From assembly GCF_004359985.1 (NCBI RefSeq), contig NZ_SMRO01000004.1, positions 1-64,000 of the forward strand: 64,000 bases of DNA. Reading direction: 5' to 3'. The stretch comes from Paraburkholderia flava. GTDB taxonomy: Bacteria > Pseudomonadota > Gammaproteobacteria > Burkholderiales > Burkholderiaceae. The notes below the pieces were generated by a model. It had not been told where the DNA came from. It ran no database searches and saw only the letters and a list, made by a program, of their open reading frames with translations. Below are positions 38,800 to 48,356 of the stretch, piece by piece. The stretch's first letter is position 1. Each line of letters opens with the position of its first letter. Both the position numbers and the translations under genes were made by a program.

Positions 38800-38891
38800 C
38801 CGTCGTCACCTCCAAGGTCTGGATTGCGCTGCGAACCCCACGAACGTTGTGAACGTTACGGCGGGATGCGCAAGACAATCGGCCCTGCATG

Positions 38892-38927
38892 AAAAACGGC
38901 CGGCGCGCATTCGCGCTGCCGGCCGTT
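38892..38927 (-). terminator. Terminator after pnp
   Basis: Stem AACGGCCGGC (38895-38904) with GCCGGCCGTT (38918-38927), with an A-run at 38892-38896 that reads as U-run on the minus strand. Confidence 0.85.
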
Positions 38928-38940
38928 GCCTCTTACCGCG

Positions 38941-41073
38941 TTACTGCTGCGGCGTCGGCTCGCCTTGCGGCGCTTCGTTCAACAGCGCTTTCGCCGACAA
39001 ACGCACACGACCCTTCTCGTCCGTCTGGATGACCTTGACCTTCACTTGCTGGCCTTCCTTCAGATAGTCGTTGATGTCCTTGATACGTTCGTTCGCGATC
39101 TCGGAGATATGCAGCAGACCGTCCTTGCCCGGCAGGATGTTCACGATCGCGCCGAAATCGAGCAGCTTAAGCACCGAGCCTTCGTACACCTGGCCCACTT
39201 CGACTTCCAGCGTGATGTTCTCGATACGCTTCTTCGCTTCGGCCATCCCTTCGCTGCTGGTGCTCGCGATGGTGACGACGCCGTCGTCGGAGATGTCGAT
39301 CGTCGTGCCCGTTTCTTCGGTCAGCGCACGGATCACCGAGCCGCCCTTGCCGATCACGTCGCGGATCTTTTCCGGATTGATCTTGATCGTGATCATGCGC
39401 GGAGCGTAGTCGGACAGTTGCGTGTTCGCACCCGACACCGCCGAGCTCATCTTGCCGAGAATATGCAGACGGCCTTCCTTCGCCTGAGCGAGCGCGACCT
39501 GCATGATTTCCTTCGTGATGCCCTGGATCTTGATGTCCATCTGCAGTGCGGTCACGCCTTGTTCCGTGCCCGCGACCTTGAAGTCCATGTCGCCGAGGTG
39601 ATCTTCGTCGCCGAGGATGTCGGTCAGCACCGCAAACTTGTTGTCTTCGAGAATCAGGCCCATCGCGATGCCGGCGACGTGCGCCTTCATCGGCACGCCG
39701 GCATCCATCAGCGCGAGGCAGCCGCCGCACACCGATGCCATCGACGACGAACCGTTCGACTCGGTGATTTCCGACACGACGCGGATCGAGTAGCCGAATT
39801 CTTCGGCGCTCGGCAGGCATGCGACCAGCGCGCGCTTCGCGAGACGGCCGTGACCGATTTCGCGACGCTTCGGCGAACCGACGCGGCCGGTTTCGCCGGT
39901 GGCGAACGGGGGCATGTTGTAGTGGAGCATGAAGCGCTCGCGGTATTCGCCTTCGAGCGCGTCGATGATCTGTTCGTCACCCTTCGTGCCGAGCGTCGCG
40001 ACGACGAGCGCCTGCGTTTCGCCACGCGTGAAGAGTGCCGAGCCGTGCGTACGCGGCAGCACGCCGGTACGGATCTCGATCGGGCGCACCGTGCGCGTGT
40101 CGCGGCCGTCGATACGCGGCTCGCCGTTCAGGATCTGAGTACGGACGATCTTCGCTTCGATGTCGAACAGCACGTTGCCGACGCTCGCCTTGTCCGCTGC
40201 AACCGTACCGGCTGCTGCTGCGTCCTGTTCGAGCTGTGCGGACGTCGCTGCGTAGACTTCCTTCAGCTTCGCCGAACGGGCTTGCTTGTCGCGGATCTGG
40301 TAAGCGGCGAGCAGATTGGCCTGCGCGATTTCCGTCACGCGCGCGATCAGCGCTTCGTTCTTCGGCGCCGGCTGCCAGTCCCATTCGGGCTTGCCGCCGT
40401 CACGCACGAGTTCGTGGATCGCGTCGATCGCGACCTGCATCTGCTCGTGGCCGAACACGACCGCGCCGAGCATCACTTCTTCGGACAGTTGCTTCGCTTC
40501 CGATTCGACCATCAGCACCGCGCGTTCCGTGCCGGCGACCACGAGGTCGAGGCTCGATTCCTTGATCTGCGAGCGGGTCGGGTTCAGCACGTATTCGTTG
40601 TTCAGATACGCGACGCGAGCGGCGCCCACCGGACCGTTGAACGGCAGACCCGACACGGCCAGCGCGGCCGATGCGCCGATCAGCGCGGGGATGTCGGCCG
40701 GCACTTCCGGGTTGATCGACATCACGTGGATCACGACCTGGACTTCGTTGTAGAAGCCTTCCGGGAACAGCGGACGCAGCGGACGGTCGATCAGGCGCGA
40801 GATCAGCGTCTCGCCTTCGGACGGACGGCCTTCACGGCGGAAGAAGCCACCGGGGATCTTGCCGGCGGAATAGGTTTTCTCGATGTAGTCGACGGTCAGC
40901 GGGAAAAAGTCCTGGCCCGGCTTCGCGGTCTTCGCGCCGACGACCGTGGCGAGCACCACGGTATCTTCGATGTCGACGAGGACAGCACCGCCGGCCTGAC
41001 GGGCGATCTCACCGGTTTCCAGGCGAACGGTATGTTGTCCCCACTTGAACTCTTTAACGATCTTATTGAACAT
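38941..41073 (-). CDS. pnp: Polynucleotide phosphorylase
   Basis: A 710-residue 3'-to-5' exoribonuclease that also works in the RNA degradosome. Two RNase PH domains (residues about 1-140 and 320-545) flank a helical linker, followed by a KH domain with IGKGGS (about residue 570) and an S1 domain ([21 protein letters not shown] is part of it). Good AAAGGAG ribosome site. Follows rpsO with a 319-bp structured leader, which in other bacteria is the target of PNPase autoregulation. Confidence 0.97.
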   Translation of the reverse strand: MFNKIVKEFKWGQHTVRLETGEIARQAGGAVLVDIEDTVVLATVVGAKTAKPGQDFFPLTVDYIEKTYSAGKIPGGFFRREGRPSEGETLISRLIDRPLRPLFPEGFYNEVQVVIHVMSINPEVPADIPALIGASAALAVSGLPFNGPVGAARVAYLNNEYVLNPTRSQIKESSLDLVVAGTERAVLMVESEAKQLSEEVMLGAVVFGHEQMQVAIDAIHELVRDGGKPEWDWQPAPKNEALIARVTEIAQANLLAAYQIRDKQARSAKLKEVYAATSAQLEQDAAAAGTVAADKASVGNVLFDIEAKIVRTQILNGEPRIDGRDTRTVRPIEIRTGVLPRTHGSALFTRGETQALVVATLGTKGDEQIIDALEGEYRERFMLHYNMPPFATGETGRVGSPKRREIGHGRLAKRALVACLPSAEEFGYSIRVVSEITESNGSSSMASVCGGCLALMDAGVPMKAHVAGIAMGLILEDNKFAVLTDILGDEDHLGDMDFKVAGTEQGVTALQMDIKIQGITKEIMQVALAQAKEGRLHILGKMSSAVSGANTQLSDYAPRMITIKINPEKIRDVIGKGGSVIRALTEETGTTIDISDDGVVTIASTSSEGMAEAKKRIENITLEVEVGQVYEGSVLKLLDFGAIVNILPGKDGLLHISEIANERIKDINDYLKEGQQVKVKVIQTDEKGRVRLSAKALLNEAPQGEPTPQQ

Positions 41074-41098
41074 TAGTCACTCCTTTACGCTTCGTTAT

Positions 41099-41204
41099 GC
41101 CGCGCGGACTAGCAGCGGCGCGGCAACGCCATGACCGGGGCCGCGCGGACAGAGGAGTGTTATGCCATTCCAGAGGACCACGCCGTGCGCGCACCGCTGG
41201 AATG
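41099..41204 (-). promoter_or_regulatory. Structured pnp leader
   Basis: Two hairpins lie upstream of the pnp start on the minus strand: CATTCCAG/CTGGAATG (41166-41173 and 41197-41204) extended by GG/CC, and GCCGCGC/GCGCGGC (41099-41105 with 41118-41124). The ten bases GCCGCGCGGA occur twice (41099-41108, 41140-41149), so the arm at 41118-41124 can pair with either. Resembles, in placement, the RNase III-processed leader of E. coli pnp. The remainder of this 319-bp gap shows no gene. Confidence 0.55.
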
Positions 41205-41334
41205 ACACAAGGCTCTGCCCCGAGGCCCGGCCGTGTTTCGTGTTGCCGCCGGCTCTTCCGGTCCGCATCGAATGACGGGAACGAACGACGGCGGACAACC
41301 TGCCGGTGCGCATCACATAAAGCGCACCGTTCAA

Positions 41335-41372
41335 AAACAAAATGCCTGCATCAGTGGAACTGACACAGGCAT
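41335..41372 (-). terminator. Terminator after rpsO
   Basis: Stem of 14 pairs (41342-41355 with 41359-41372; two G-U pairs on the RNA) and an A-run at 41335-41341 read as U-run on the minus strand. Confidence 0.85.
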
Positions 41373-41392
41373 CTTGGTGAGAGACCGTCCGA

Positions 41393-41671
41393 TTACTTAC
41401 GCAGACCCAGCTTCTCGATCAGCGTGCGGTAACGGTCGGCGTCCTTGCCCTTCAGGTAGTCGAGCAGCTTGCGACGGCGGCTCACCATGCGCAGCAGACC
41501 GCGGCGGCTGTGGTGATCCTTCGTGTGTTCCTTGAAGTGAACGGTCAGTTCGTTGATGCGGGTCGTGAGCAGCGCGACCTGAACTTCAGGGGAGCCGGTG
41601 TCGTTAGCAGCGCGTGCGAATTGCGCGACGACGTCGGACTTCTTGGCAATAGTAACTTCAGCAACAGTCAT
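41393..41671 (-). CDS. rpsO: 30S ribosomal protein S15
   Basis: A 92-residue ribosomal protein S15 with the 16S-binding core [20 protein letters not shown] and [19 protein letters not shown]. The ATG at 41671 is preferred over an upstream in-frame codon; the protein is three residues longer at the N-terminus than the usual 89. Upstream of pnp with its own terminator, the normal order. Confidence 0.97.
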   Translation of the reverse strand: MTVAEVTIAKKSDVVAQFARAANDTGSPEVQVALLTTRINELTVHFKEHTKDHHSRRGLLRMVSRRRKLLDYLKGKDADRYRTLIEKLGLRK

Positions 41672-41741
41672 GTTGATTTCCTTGAGAACTAGACAGGCGG
41701 TCACGGAAGAACGGCCGTGCCGTGATTTACAGCGAAACGCG

Positions 41742-41750
41742 ATTGTAACA
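41742..41750 (-). promoter_or_regulatory. Extended -10 upstream of rpsO
   Basis: On the minus strand TGT-TACAAT (41742-41750) is an extended -10, about 70 bp upstream of the rpsO ATG. No clear -35 was found. Confidence 0.4.
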
Positions 41751-41862
41751 CAGCGGATGTATCAGGCGACCCCCCTGCCTTTGCGCGTTTTTCGGGGGGA
41801 ATTGCCGGGGTTTCGGGCCATCGTGCATGCCGTGCGTTGGCGCCCGCCAGCCCGGCCCGCGC

Positions 41863-43164
41863 TCAGGGTCGCTGCATCCGGCACACGGTGGCCGGCGCCG
41901 TGCGCTCCGGCGGCAACGCGAGCACGGTCCGGAAACCGTAGCCGGACCCTTCGTTGTCGAAGCGCACGCCCGGCGTGCCGGCCTTGTCCATTTCCATTAC
42001 GTACAGCGGCTGGATCAGCTGATGATCGTCGGCGCGCATCCATACCGGGTGGAAGCCATTGTCGAACTTCATGCCTTCGAGCGCGTGTGCGACAGCCGTC
42101 GGCTGCGCGCTGCCGGCCTTGTTCATCGCCGCGGCCAGCATTTCGATCATCAGCTCCATGCGCAAAACCGGATAATCGTCCTGAGCGGCGGGATAGCGCG
42201 CGCGGAATGCCCGATACCACGCGTCCGACGCGGCGCCGCCCGCATTCGGATGCCAGTCGGCGACGGCCAGCACGCGCTTCACGCCCGCGTCGCCGAGTGC
42301 CGCCGGCGCACCGAGGCTGTTGCCGTAGAACGTATAGAAGCGGGTATCGAGGCCCTGCTCGCGCGCCGCCTTGACGAGCAGCGTCAGATCGTTGCCCCAG
42401 TTGCCGGTCACGACCGCATCCGCGCCGCTGGCGCGGATCTTCGCGATATACGGCGCGAAGTCCTTCACGCGGCCGATCGGATGAAATTCGTCGCCGACTA
42501 CCGAAATGTCCGGCCGCTTCGCCGCGAGCGCCGCGCGCGCGAGGCGGCTCACGTCGTGGCCGAAGCTGTAGTCCTGGTTCAGCAGATACACCTTCGTCAC
42601 CGATCGGTCGCGCTGGATCACGTCCGCGAGCGCGTCCATCCGCATGCCGGCGTGTGCGTCGAAACGGAAATGCCAGAAGCTGCAGTTCGCGTTCGTCAAC
42701 GCAGGATCGTCGGCGGAATAGTTGAGGAACAGTTCGCGATTGTCCGGCTCGCGGGCATTCTGTTTGTCGATCGCGCCGAGCAGCGCCGCAGCGACCGCCG
42801 AGCTGTTGCCCTGCATCACGAAGCCGATGTGCCGGTCTGCCGCCGCTCGCAGTTGAACCAGCGCTTCTTCCGCGCTGCCCTTGCTGTCGAGCACGACGAG
42901 TTCGAGCGGATGCGTACCGTCGGCGAGTTTCACGCCGCCGCGCGCGTTTACCTGCTCGACGCCGAAGCGCAGATTGCGCTCCACCGCGGCACCGGCATTC
43001 GCGAACGGCCCGGACATGCCCTCGATCAGCGCAAGCTGGATCGGCTCACCGGTCGCAGCCGCCGAGGCCGCAAGCGGCGTCACCGTCATCGAGACGGCGA
43101 GCGCCGCCAGCGCTGCCTGCGTTATTCGTCGCCACGTCGTCCACGCTGCCCACTCGCTTGCCAT
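41863..43164 (-). CDS. Branched-chain amino acid-type ABC transporter substrate-binding protein
   Basis: A 433-residue periplasmic binding protein of the type I (LivJ-like) fold. The signal peptide (hydrophobic core AALAALAVSMTVTPLAA, residues about 17-33) ends near ASAAATG. Typical motifs are IEGMSGPFANAGAAVERNLR and DYSFGHDVSRLA. No permease or ATPase gene is adjacent, so it is an orphan binding protein whose ligand is unknown. ATG 43164 is chosen because the signal peptide follows it directly; in-frame ATGs at 43191 and further up are less likely. Confidence 0.85.
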   Translation of the reverse strand: MASEWAAWTTWRRITQAALAALAVSMTVTPLAASAAATGEPIQLALIEGMSGPFANAGAAVERNLRFGVEQVNARGGVKLADGTHPLELVVLDSKGSAEEALVQLRAAADRHIGFVMQGNSSAVAAALLGAIDKQNAREPDNRELFLNYSADDPALTNANCSFWHFRFDAHAGMRMDALADVIQRDRSVTKVYLLNQDYSFGHDVSRLARAALAAKRPDISVVGDEFHPIGRVKDFAPYIAKIRASGADAVVTGNWGNDLTLLVKAAREQGLDTRFYTFYGNSLGAPAALGDAGVKRVLAVADWHPNAGGAASDAWYRAFRARYPAAQDDYPVLRMELMIEMLAAAMNKAGSAQPTAVAHALEGMKFDNGFHPVWMRADDHQLIQPLYVMEMDKAGTPGVRFDNEGSGYGFRTVLALPPERTAPATVCRMQRP

Positions 43165-43360
43165 CGCCGTTCCGTCCAGTTCCCGATTCATCGAAGCGCG
43201 GATCATAGGACGCCCGCGCCCGCGAGAGCAAGTCCGGCACGGAGCCGCTCTGCGTCGCTGAGTGCGAACCACGCAATCCTTTCGCGGCCCGCGTGTCAAA
43301 ATAATGCATTCGACGCATTCCACAACGAGCCGTCAGCCTTGCCTGTCACCGGAGGAACTC

Positions 43361-43897
43361 ATGTCTAACCGTTTCTTATCCGTAGCCGCCTCTGCCGCGC
43401 GGTGGCGGCGCGCCGCCGCGGCCTGCCTCGGCGCGCTCGCGCTGGCCGGCTGCGTGCAGCCGTGGCAGAAGTTTCAGCCGGGCGCGGATCAATCGACGAT
43501 CGTCGCGCAACTCGGCGCCCCGCGCGAGGTCTACGATCTGCCGAACGGCGGCAAGCGGCTGATGTGGCCAACCCAGCCGATGGGCGAAACGACGGTCGCC
43601 GCCGATATCGACGGGGCCGGCAAGATCGTCAACGTGCGCCAGGTGCTGCAACCCCTCGAGTTCTATCGCGCGGAGATCGGCAAATGGACGAAAAACGACG
43701 TGCTCGTCAATTTCGGCCGCCCCGAAGAGACCGCGTATTTCCCGTTGATGAAGCGCGAGGTCTGGACCTATCGCTATCTCGAGGACAACGTCTGGTACAT
43801 GATGTACAGCTTCTACTTCGACAATCAGGGCATCGTGCGTCTCACGCAGAAAACGCCCGACCCGCTGCACGACCCGGATCGCCGCAGCCTGTTTTGA
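43361..43897 (+). CDS. BamE-like outer membrane lipoprotein
   Basis: A 178-residue lipoprotein with a strong GGAGGA ribosome site. The lipobox is LALAGC with Cys31 as the acylated residue. The mature part has two BamE/SmpA-like segments (FQPGADQSTIVAQLGAP; KNDVLVNFGRPEE), so it may be a duplicated BamE fold. Not BamE itself, which is a shorter single-domain protein. Monocistronic, ends at a strong terminator. Confidence 0.82.
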   Translation: MSNRFLSVAASAARWRRAAAACLGALALAGCVQPWQKFQPGADQSTIVAQLGAPREVYDLPNGGKRLMWPTQPMGETTVAADIDGAGKIVNVRQVLQPLEFYRAEIGKWTKNDVLVNFGRPEETAYFPLMKREVWTYRYLEDNVWYMMYSFYFDNQGIVRLTQKTPDPLHDPDRRSLF

Positions 43898-43939
43898 TGC
43901 CGATTCGACCCGTCACGCATGCGGCCACCGCCGCACACG

Positions 43940-43970
43940 AAAGCCGCCTTTCGCAGGGCGGCTTTTTTTT
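43940..43970 (+). terminator. Terminator after the lipoprotein gene
   Basis: Stem AAAGCCGCC (43940-43948) with GGCGGCTTT (43957-43965) followed by T residues to 43970. Confidence 0.9.
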
Positions 43971-44118
43971 ATTTATGTCGCATGAGCCGGGATTTATTTT
44001 CTGACGCGCCAATAATTTTTTCTCGAAAGCTATTGGTAAGGTTAACCCCCGATGCGGCCGGCTTGCCCCACAAAAAGCCAGCGTCGCCGCATCGACTGAA
44101 CGAATGGAGCCGCTCTAG

Positions 44119-44739
44119 ATGGATCGTCCGAAACGCATGCTGGTCGCCAACATCGCCTGGGCACGGGAAGCCGCCGCCCGCGACCCGCAGTTCTTCACCG
44201 GCCTGACACAGGGCCAGAATCCGCACGTGCTGTGGCTCGGTTGTTCGGACAGCCGCGTGCCCGCCGAAACGATCACCCACTGCGAACCGGGCGACCTGTT
44301 CGTCCATCGCAACATCGCGAACCTGTTCGATCCCGACGACGACAACGGCGCCAGCGTGCTCGAGTATGCGGTCCGCGTGCTGAAGGTCGGTCACGTGATC
44401 GTCTGCGGACACTACGGCTGCGGTGGCGTGCGCGCATCGCTGCTGCCGCTGGATCCGTCGCTGCCGCACGTCAACCGGCGCATCGCACCGCTGTGCACGC
44501 TCGCGCACACGCATCGCGACGAACTCGCGCAGCACGGATCGGAGAGCGCACGCGTGAACCGGCTCGCGGAACTGAACGTGCTGGAGCAGGTGCGTCAACT
44601 GCTTGAGCATCCGATCGTGCGCGACATGGAGACGCCGCCTCTCGTGCACGGCTGGATCTTCTCGCTCGAAGACGGACGGATCAAGGTGCTCGCATCCGGC
44701 TATCCGGAAGATGCCGGGCCCTCTGACCGCTCCACATAA
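44119..44739 (+). CDS. can: Beta-class carbonic anhydrase
   Basis: A 206-residue zinc enzyme interconverting CO2 and bicarbonate. Zinc ligands are the Cys of WLGCSDSRVP, and the His and Cys of VCGHYGCGGV; the Asp-Arg pair of SDSR completes the site. Same type as E. coli Can. A SulP transporter gene starts 94 bp downstream on the same strand, a pairing that suggests joint bicarbonate handling. Confidence 0.95.
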   Translation: MDRPKRMLVANIAWAREAAARDPQFFTGLTQGQNPHVLWLGCSDSRVPAETITHCEPGDLFVHRNIANLFDPDDDNGASVLEYAVRVLKVGHVIVCGHYGCGGVRASLLPLDPSLPHVNRRIAPLCTLAHTHRDELAQHGSESARVNRLAELNVLEQVRQLLEHPIVRDMETPPLVHGWIFSLEDGRIKVLASGYPEDAGPSDRST

Positions 44740-44833
44740 CCCCTTCCGGAGCATCGCGATCCGGCGACACCCACATGCATATCGCCGGACCGCGCCCCGC
44801 TCCGCTTATCGCCCCCCCTCTCCGCCCGACACC

Positions 44834-46402
44834 ATGACCGACCGACTCAGTCCCTCCACGCTCGCCCGCGATCTGTTCGCGGGCACCGTTGTCTTTCTCG
44901 TCGCGTTGCCGCTATGCCTTGGCATCGCGAATGCGTCGGGCGTCGAGCCGTTCGCCGGGCTCGTCTCCGGAATTGTCGGCGGGCTGGTCGTCGCTGCGTT
45001 GAGTGGCTCGCGACTCAGCGTCAGCGGACCGGCGGCGGGTCTCGTCGTGATCGTCGTCGAAGGGATCGCGCGGCTCGGCAGCTTTTCGGCGTTCCTGCTC
45101 GCGGTGCTGCTGTCGGGCGCGATCCAGTTTGGCTTCGGGATGCTGAAGGCGGGCCGGTTAGCAGCCTATGTGCCGTCGCCGGTCATCAAAGGGATGCTCG
45201 CGGCGATCGGTCTGCTGCTGATCGTCAAGCAGATTCCGCTCGCGCTCGGCGTGAGCGGCAGCGACGCAGAGGCAACTGCACACGTAGCCAGCAGCCTCAC
45301 GACGCCGCTCGGCTCGCTATCGCTCACGGCCTGCGCAATCGCCGTGCTGTCGCTCGCGTTGCTCGTCGCATGGGAAACGCGAGCGCTGCGCCGCTTCCCG
45401 CTCGTGCGTCTGATGCCCGCACCGCTCGCCGTGGTGCTGCTCGGCATCGCTGCGACGCTCGCACTCGACGCGTTCGCTCCCGCGTTTGCACCTGCCGCCG
45501 CCCATCGCGTCGCGCTGCCGTCGCTCGAATCGTTCGCGGCGCTGCGTGGGGCGCTCGCGCTCGCCGACTTCGGCCCGAACCTCGCGCAGCTCGTGAATCC
45601 CGACGTATGGCGCGTCGCGTTCACGCTCGCGATCGTCGCGAGTCTCGAAACGCTGCTGAGTCTGGAGGCCGTCGAACAGATCGATCCGAAGCGTCGCGCC
45701 GCGCCGCCGGATCGCGAGTTGAAGGCGCAAGGCGTCGGCAACCTGATCGCCGGTGCGATCGGCGGATTGCCGATCACGTCGGTCATTGTGCGCAGCTCCG
45801 CGAACGTGCATGCCGGCGCGCAGAGCCGGCTGTCCGCGGTGATTCACGGCGTGCTGCTGCTCGTCAGCGTGTTCGCACTGACTAGCGTGATCAACCTGAT
45901 TCCGCTCGCGTGCCTCGCGGCGATCCTGATCTTCACCGGCGTGAAGCTCGCGAAACCGTCGCTGTTCGCCGCGACCGCGAAACAGGGCTTCGCTGCGTTC
46001 GCGCCGTTCATCGTGACGGTGATCGGCGTGTTCGCGACCGACCTGCTGATCGGCATCGTGCTCGGCATGCTGTGCAGCGTGCTGCTCACGCTACGTGCAA
46101 ACCTGCAGCGGCCGATCACGCTCGCGCAGCACGACGATCACTACCTGCTGTCGTTTCGCAAGGACGTGTCGTTTCTCGGCAAGGTCTCGCTGAAGCACTA
46201 TCTGCAGCAGATCCCCGACGGCGCGACGCTGATCGTCGATGCGACGCGCGCCGACTTCATCGATCACGACGTGCACGAACTGATCGACCGCTTCGCCGCC
46301 GATGCACCACGCCGCTCAATCGCGCTGGAAATTCGTCAGCACGCGCACGCGACCCGGCGGCCGACACGCGAATGGACGTGGCGCAGAACCGCCGCTGAAT
46401 AA
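44834..46402 (+). CDS. SulP-family anion transporter
   Basis: A 522-residue membrane transporter with about 11-12 helices. The SulP core motifs are LPLCLGIANASGVEPFAGLV near the N-terminus and ADLLIGIVLGML near residue 400; a short STAS-like domain follows (LIVDATRADFIDHDVHELID). Directly after a carbonic anhydrase gene, so bicarbonate is the likely substrate, as in BicA-type or DauA-related SulP proteins; sulfate remains possible. ATG 44834 chosen at the family N-terminus. Confidence 0.9.
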   Translation: MTDRLSPSTLARDLFAGTVVFLVALPLCLGIANASGVEPFAGLVSGIVGGLVVAALSGSRLSVSGPAAGLVVIVVEGIARLGSFSAFLLAVLLSGAIQFGFGMLKAGRLAAYVPSPVIKGMLAAIGLLLIVKQIPLALGVSGSDAEATAHVASSLTTPLGSLSLTACAIAVLSLALLVAWETRALRRFPLVRLMPAPLAVVLLGIAATLALDAFAPAFAPAAAHRVALPSLESFAALRGALALADFGPNLAQLVNPDVWRVAFTLAIVASLETLLSLEAVEQIDPKRRAAPPDRELKAQGVGNLIAGAIGGLPITSVIVRSSANVHAGAQSRLSAVIHGVLLLVSVFALTSVINLIPLACLAAILIFTGVKLAKPSLFAATAKQGFAAFAPFIVTVIGVFATDLLIGIVLGMLCSVLLTLRANLQRPITLAQHDDHYLLSFRKDVSFLGKVSLKHYLQQIPDGATLIVDATRADFIDHDVHELIDRFAADAPRRSIALEIRQHAHATRRPTREWTWRRTAAE

Positions 46403-46415
46403 CGACACACAAAGA

Positions 46416-46448
46416 AAAACCCCGCGCTTCGTCGAAGCGCGGGGTTTT
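46416..46448. terminator. Bidirectional terminator between sulP and leuA
   Basis: A 16-bp perfect stem: AAAACCCCGCGCTTCG (46416-46431) and CGAAGCGCGGGGTTTT (46433-46448). The A and T ends give a U-run on both strands, so it serves both convergent genes. Confidence 0.92.
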
Positions 46449-46480
46449 CGGAACGATGCAGCGTGTTGTGACTCGCAGTT

Positions 46481-48025
46481 TTACGAACGCTGCGGATTCA
46501 GCTTGTCCGCATTGCCGTACAGCTTGTTGAGCGCCGAGATATACGCTTTCGCCGATGCAGCGACGATATCCGGATCAGTGCCGACGCCGTTCACGATACG
46601 TCCGCCCTTCGACAGCCGCACCGTCACTTCGCCCTGCGCCTGCGTACCGGTCGTGATCGCGTTGACCGAATACAGCAGCAGTTCCGATCCGCTGCCGACT
46701 TCCGATTCGATCGCATTCAGCGTCGCATCGACTGGCCCGTTGCCCTTCGCGTCGCCGGTCACTTCCTTGCCGTCGACCGAGAACACGATGTGCGCCTGCG
46801 GCTGCTCGCCGGTCTCCGAGCGCTGCGACAGCGACACGAACTTGTAGTGCTCTTTCTGCTGCGCTTCCGCCGATTCCTCGGTGACGATCGCGATGATGTC
46901 CTCGTCGAAGATTTCGGCCTTCCGGTCAGCCAGTTCCTTGAAGCGCGCGAACGCGGCGTTCAGTTCGCCTTCGCTGTCGAGCGTCACGCCCAGTTCCTGC
47001 AGCCGCTGCTTGAACGCGTTGCGCCCCGACAGCTTGCCGAGCACGATCTTGTTCGCGCTCCAGCCCACGTCTTCCGCGCGCATGATCTCGTAGGTGTCGC
47101 GCGCCTTCAGCACGCCGTCCTGGTGAATGCCCGACGCGTGCGCGAATGCATTCGCACCGACCACCGCCTTGTTCGGCTGCACGACGAAACCGGTGATCTG
47201 CGACACGAGCTTCGATGCCGGCACGATCTGCGTCGTATCGATGCCGAGCTCGAGACCGAAGTAGTCCTTGCGCGTCTTCACCGCCATTACGATTTCTTCG
47301 AGCGACGTGTTGCCCGCGCGCTCGCCGAGACCATTGATCGTGCATTCGACCTGACGCGCGCCGCCGATCTGCACGCCGGCCAGCGAATTCGCCACCGCCA
47401 TCCCGAGATCGTTATGGCAGTGCACGGAGAACACCGCCTTGTCCGAGTTCGGAATGCGCTCGCGCAGCGTCTTCACGAGATTGCCGTACAGATCCGGCAC
47501 GCCGTAGCCGACGGTGTCGGCGATGTTGATCGTCGTCGCGCCTTCGGCGATCACCGCTTCGAGCACGCGGCACAGGAAGTCCATGTCCGAGCGGCTGCCG
47601 TCTTCCGGTGAAAACTCGACGTCGTTCGTGAACTTGCGTGCGAAACGCACCGCGAGCTTCGCCTGCTCAAACACCTGGTCGGGCGTCATGCGCAGCTTCT
47701 TCTCCATGTGCAGCGGCGACGTCGCGATAAACGTGTGGATGCGGAAGTGATCGGCGGGCTTCAATGCATCGGCAGCACGCTGGATGTCCTTATCGTTCGC
47801 GCGGGCGAGCGAACAGACAGTGCTGTCGCGAATCATCGACGCGATCGCCTGGATCGCGTCGAAGTCGCCGTTCGAACTGGCCGCGAAGCCCGCTTCGATC
47901 ACGTCGACTTTCATCCGTTCGAGCTGCTTCGCGATGCGGATTTTTTCTTCCTTCGTCATCGACGCACCGGGCGATTGTTCGCCGTCGCGCAACGTCGTGT
48001 CGAAAATAATCAGCTTGTCTGCCAT
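46481..48025 (-). CDS. leuA: 2-isopropylmalate synthase
   Basis: A 514-residue enzyme for the first committed step of leucine synthesis, condensing acetyl-CoA with 2-oxoisovalerate. The catalytic barrel shows [17 protein letters not shown] and [17 protein letters not shown]; the C-terminal leucine-binding regulatory domain (about residues 390-514) gives feedback inhibition. ATG 48025 preferred. Last gene of the ilv-psd-pssA-leuA string, but with its own promoter and candidate leader peptide. Confidence 0.96.
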   Translation of the reverse strand: MADKLIIFDTTLRDGEQSPGASMTKEEKIRIAKQLERMKVDVIEAGFAASSNGDFDAIQAIASMIRDSTVCSLARANDKDIQRAADALKPADHFRIHTFIATSPLHMEKKLRMTPDQVFEQAKLAVRFARKFTNDVEFSPEDGSRSDMDFLCRVLEAVIAEGATTINIADTVGYGVPDLYGNLVKTLRERIPNSDKAVFSVHCHNDLGMAVANSLAGVQIGGARQVECTINGLGERAGNTSLEEIVMAVKTRKDYFGLELGIDTTQIVPASKLVSQITGFVVQPNKAVVGANAFAHASGIHQDGVLKARDTYEIMRAEDVGWSANKIVLGKLSGRNAFKQRLQELGVTLDSEGELNAAFARFKELADRKAEIFDEDIIAIVTEESAEAQQKEHYKFVSLSQRSETGEQPQAHIVFSVDGKEVTGDAKGNGPVDATLNAIESEVGSGSELLLYSVNAITTGTQAQGEVTVRLSKGGRIVNGVGTDPDIVAASAKAYISALNKLYGNADKLNPQRS

Positions 48026-48148
48026 CTCGGGTCTCCGTGGGGATTCGTGGGGTTCGTTAAGTAATGTACGCAGGAAACGGAATTCGGGTGTTCGCGCCAC
48101 CGCTGGCGACGCAAAACCACGCACGAAGCAGACGGGGGGCGAGAACGA

Positions 48149-48229
48149 TCAGCGCGGTAGACGCGCTAGTGCTAGCGCACGTAGTGGCGCGCCGGCTTGA
48201 GGAAGAAGGGAAATCGTGGGGAATCGCAT
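48149..48229 (-). CDS. Candidate leucine leader peptide of leuA
   Basis: A 26-codon reading frame (ATG at 48229, TGA at 48149-48151) lies between the leuA promoter and leuA. It encodes six leucines among 26 residues (start MRFPTISLLPQAG, end LALARLPR), using CTT twice (codons 8 and 9) and the rare CTA four times (codons 16, 19, 21, 24). CTA is rarely used in the GC-rich genes around it. Two of the CTA codons lie inside the palindrome GCGCTAG-TG-CTAGCGC (48163-48178, plus strand). No Shine-Dalgarno is seen, and the predicted start of transcription falls on or next to the ATG, so it would be leaderless. No clear U-run terminator follows. Confidence 0.55.
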   Translation of the reverse strand: MRFPTISLLPQAGAPLRALALARLPR

Positions 48230-48235
48230 CCGGCA

Positions 48236-48264
48236 AATATAGCGGCAATCAGGCGAACGTGCAA
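48236..48264 (-). promoter_or_regulatory. Promoter of leuA
   Basis: On the minus strand TTGCAC (48259-48264) and TATATT (48236-48241) are 17 bases apart. Transcription would begin near 48229. The rest of the 331-bp gap upstream of leuA holds the leader frame and the pssA terminator. Confidence 0.7.
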
Positions 48265-48290
48265 TTGGCGCAAAGCCTGCCCCATAAAGG

Positions 48291-48327
48291 GAAACGGCAG
48301 CCTACGTTACCGTTTGGCTGCCGTTTC
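48291..48327 (-). terminator. Terminator after pssA
   Basis: Stem GAAACGGCAGCC (48291-48302) with GGCTGCCGTTTC (48316-48327), 12 bp, loop 13 bases, followed on the minus strand by CCTTT. Confidence 0.7.
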
Positions 48328-48356
48328 ACGCACGTGCGTAGTACGCGGTTTGTACG

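Noticed and set aside
48057..48248. A minus-strand frame with a [14 protein letters not shown] stretch upstream of leuA
   Set aside because: It looks like a branched-chain leader peptide but has only TTG starts, all upstream of the predicted transcription start, and no ribosome site; the overlapping ATG frame with CTA codons is the better candidate.
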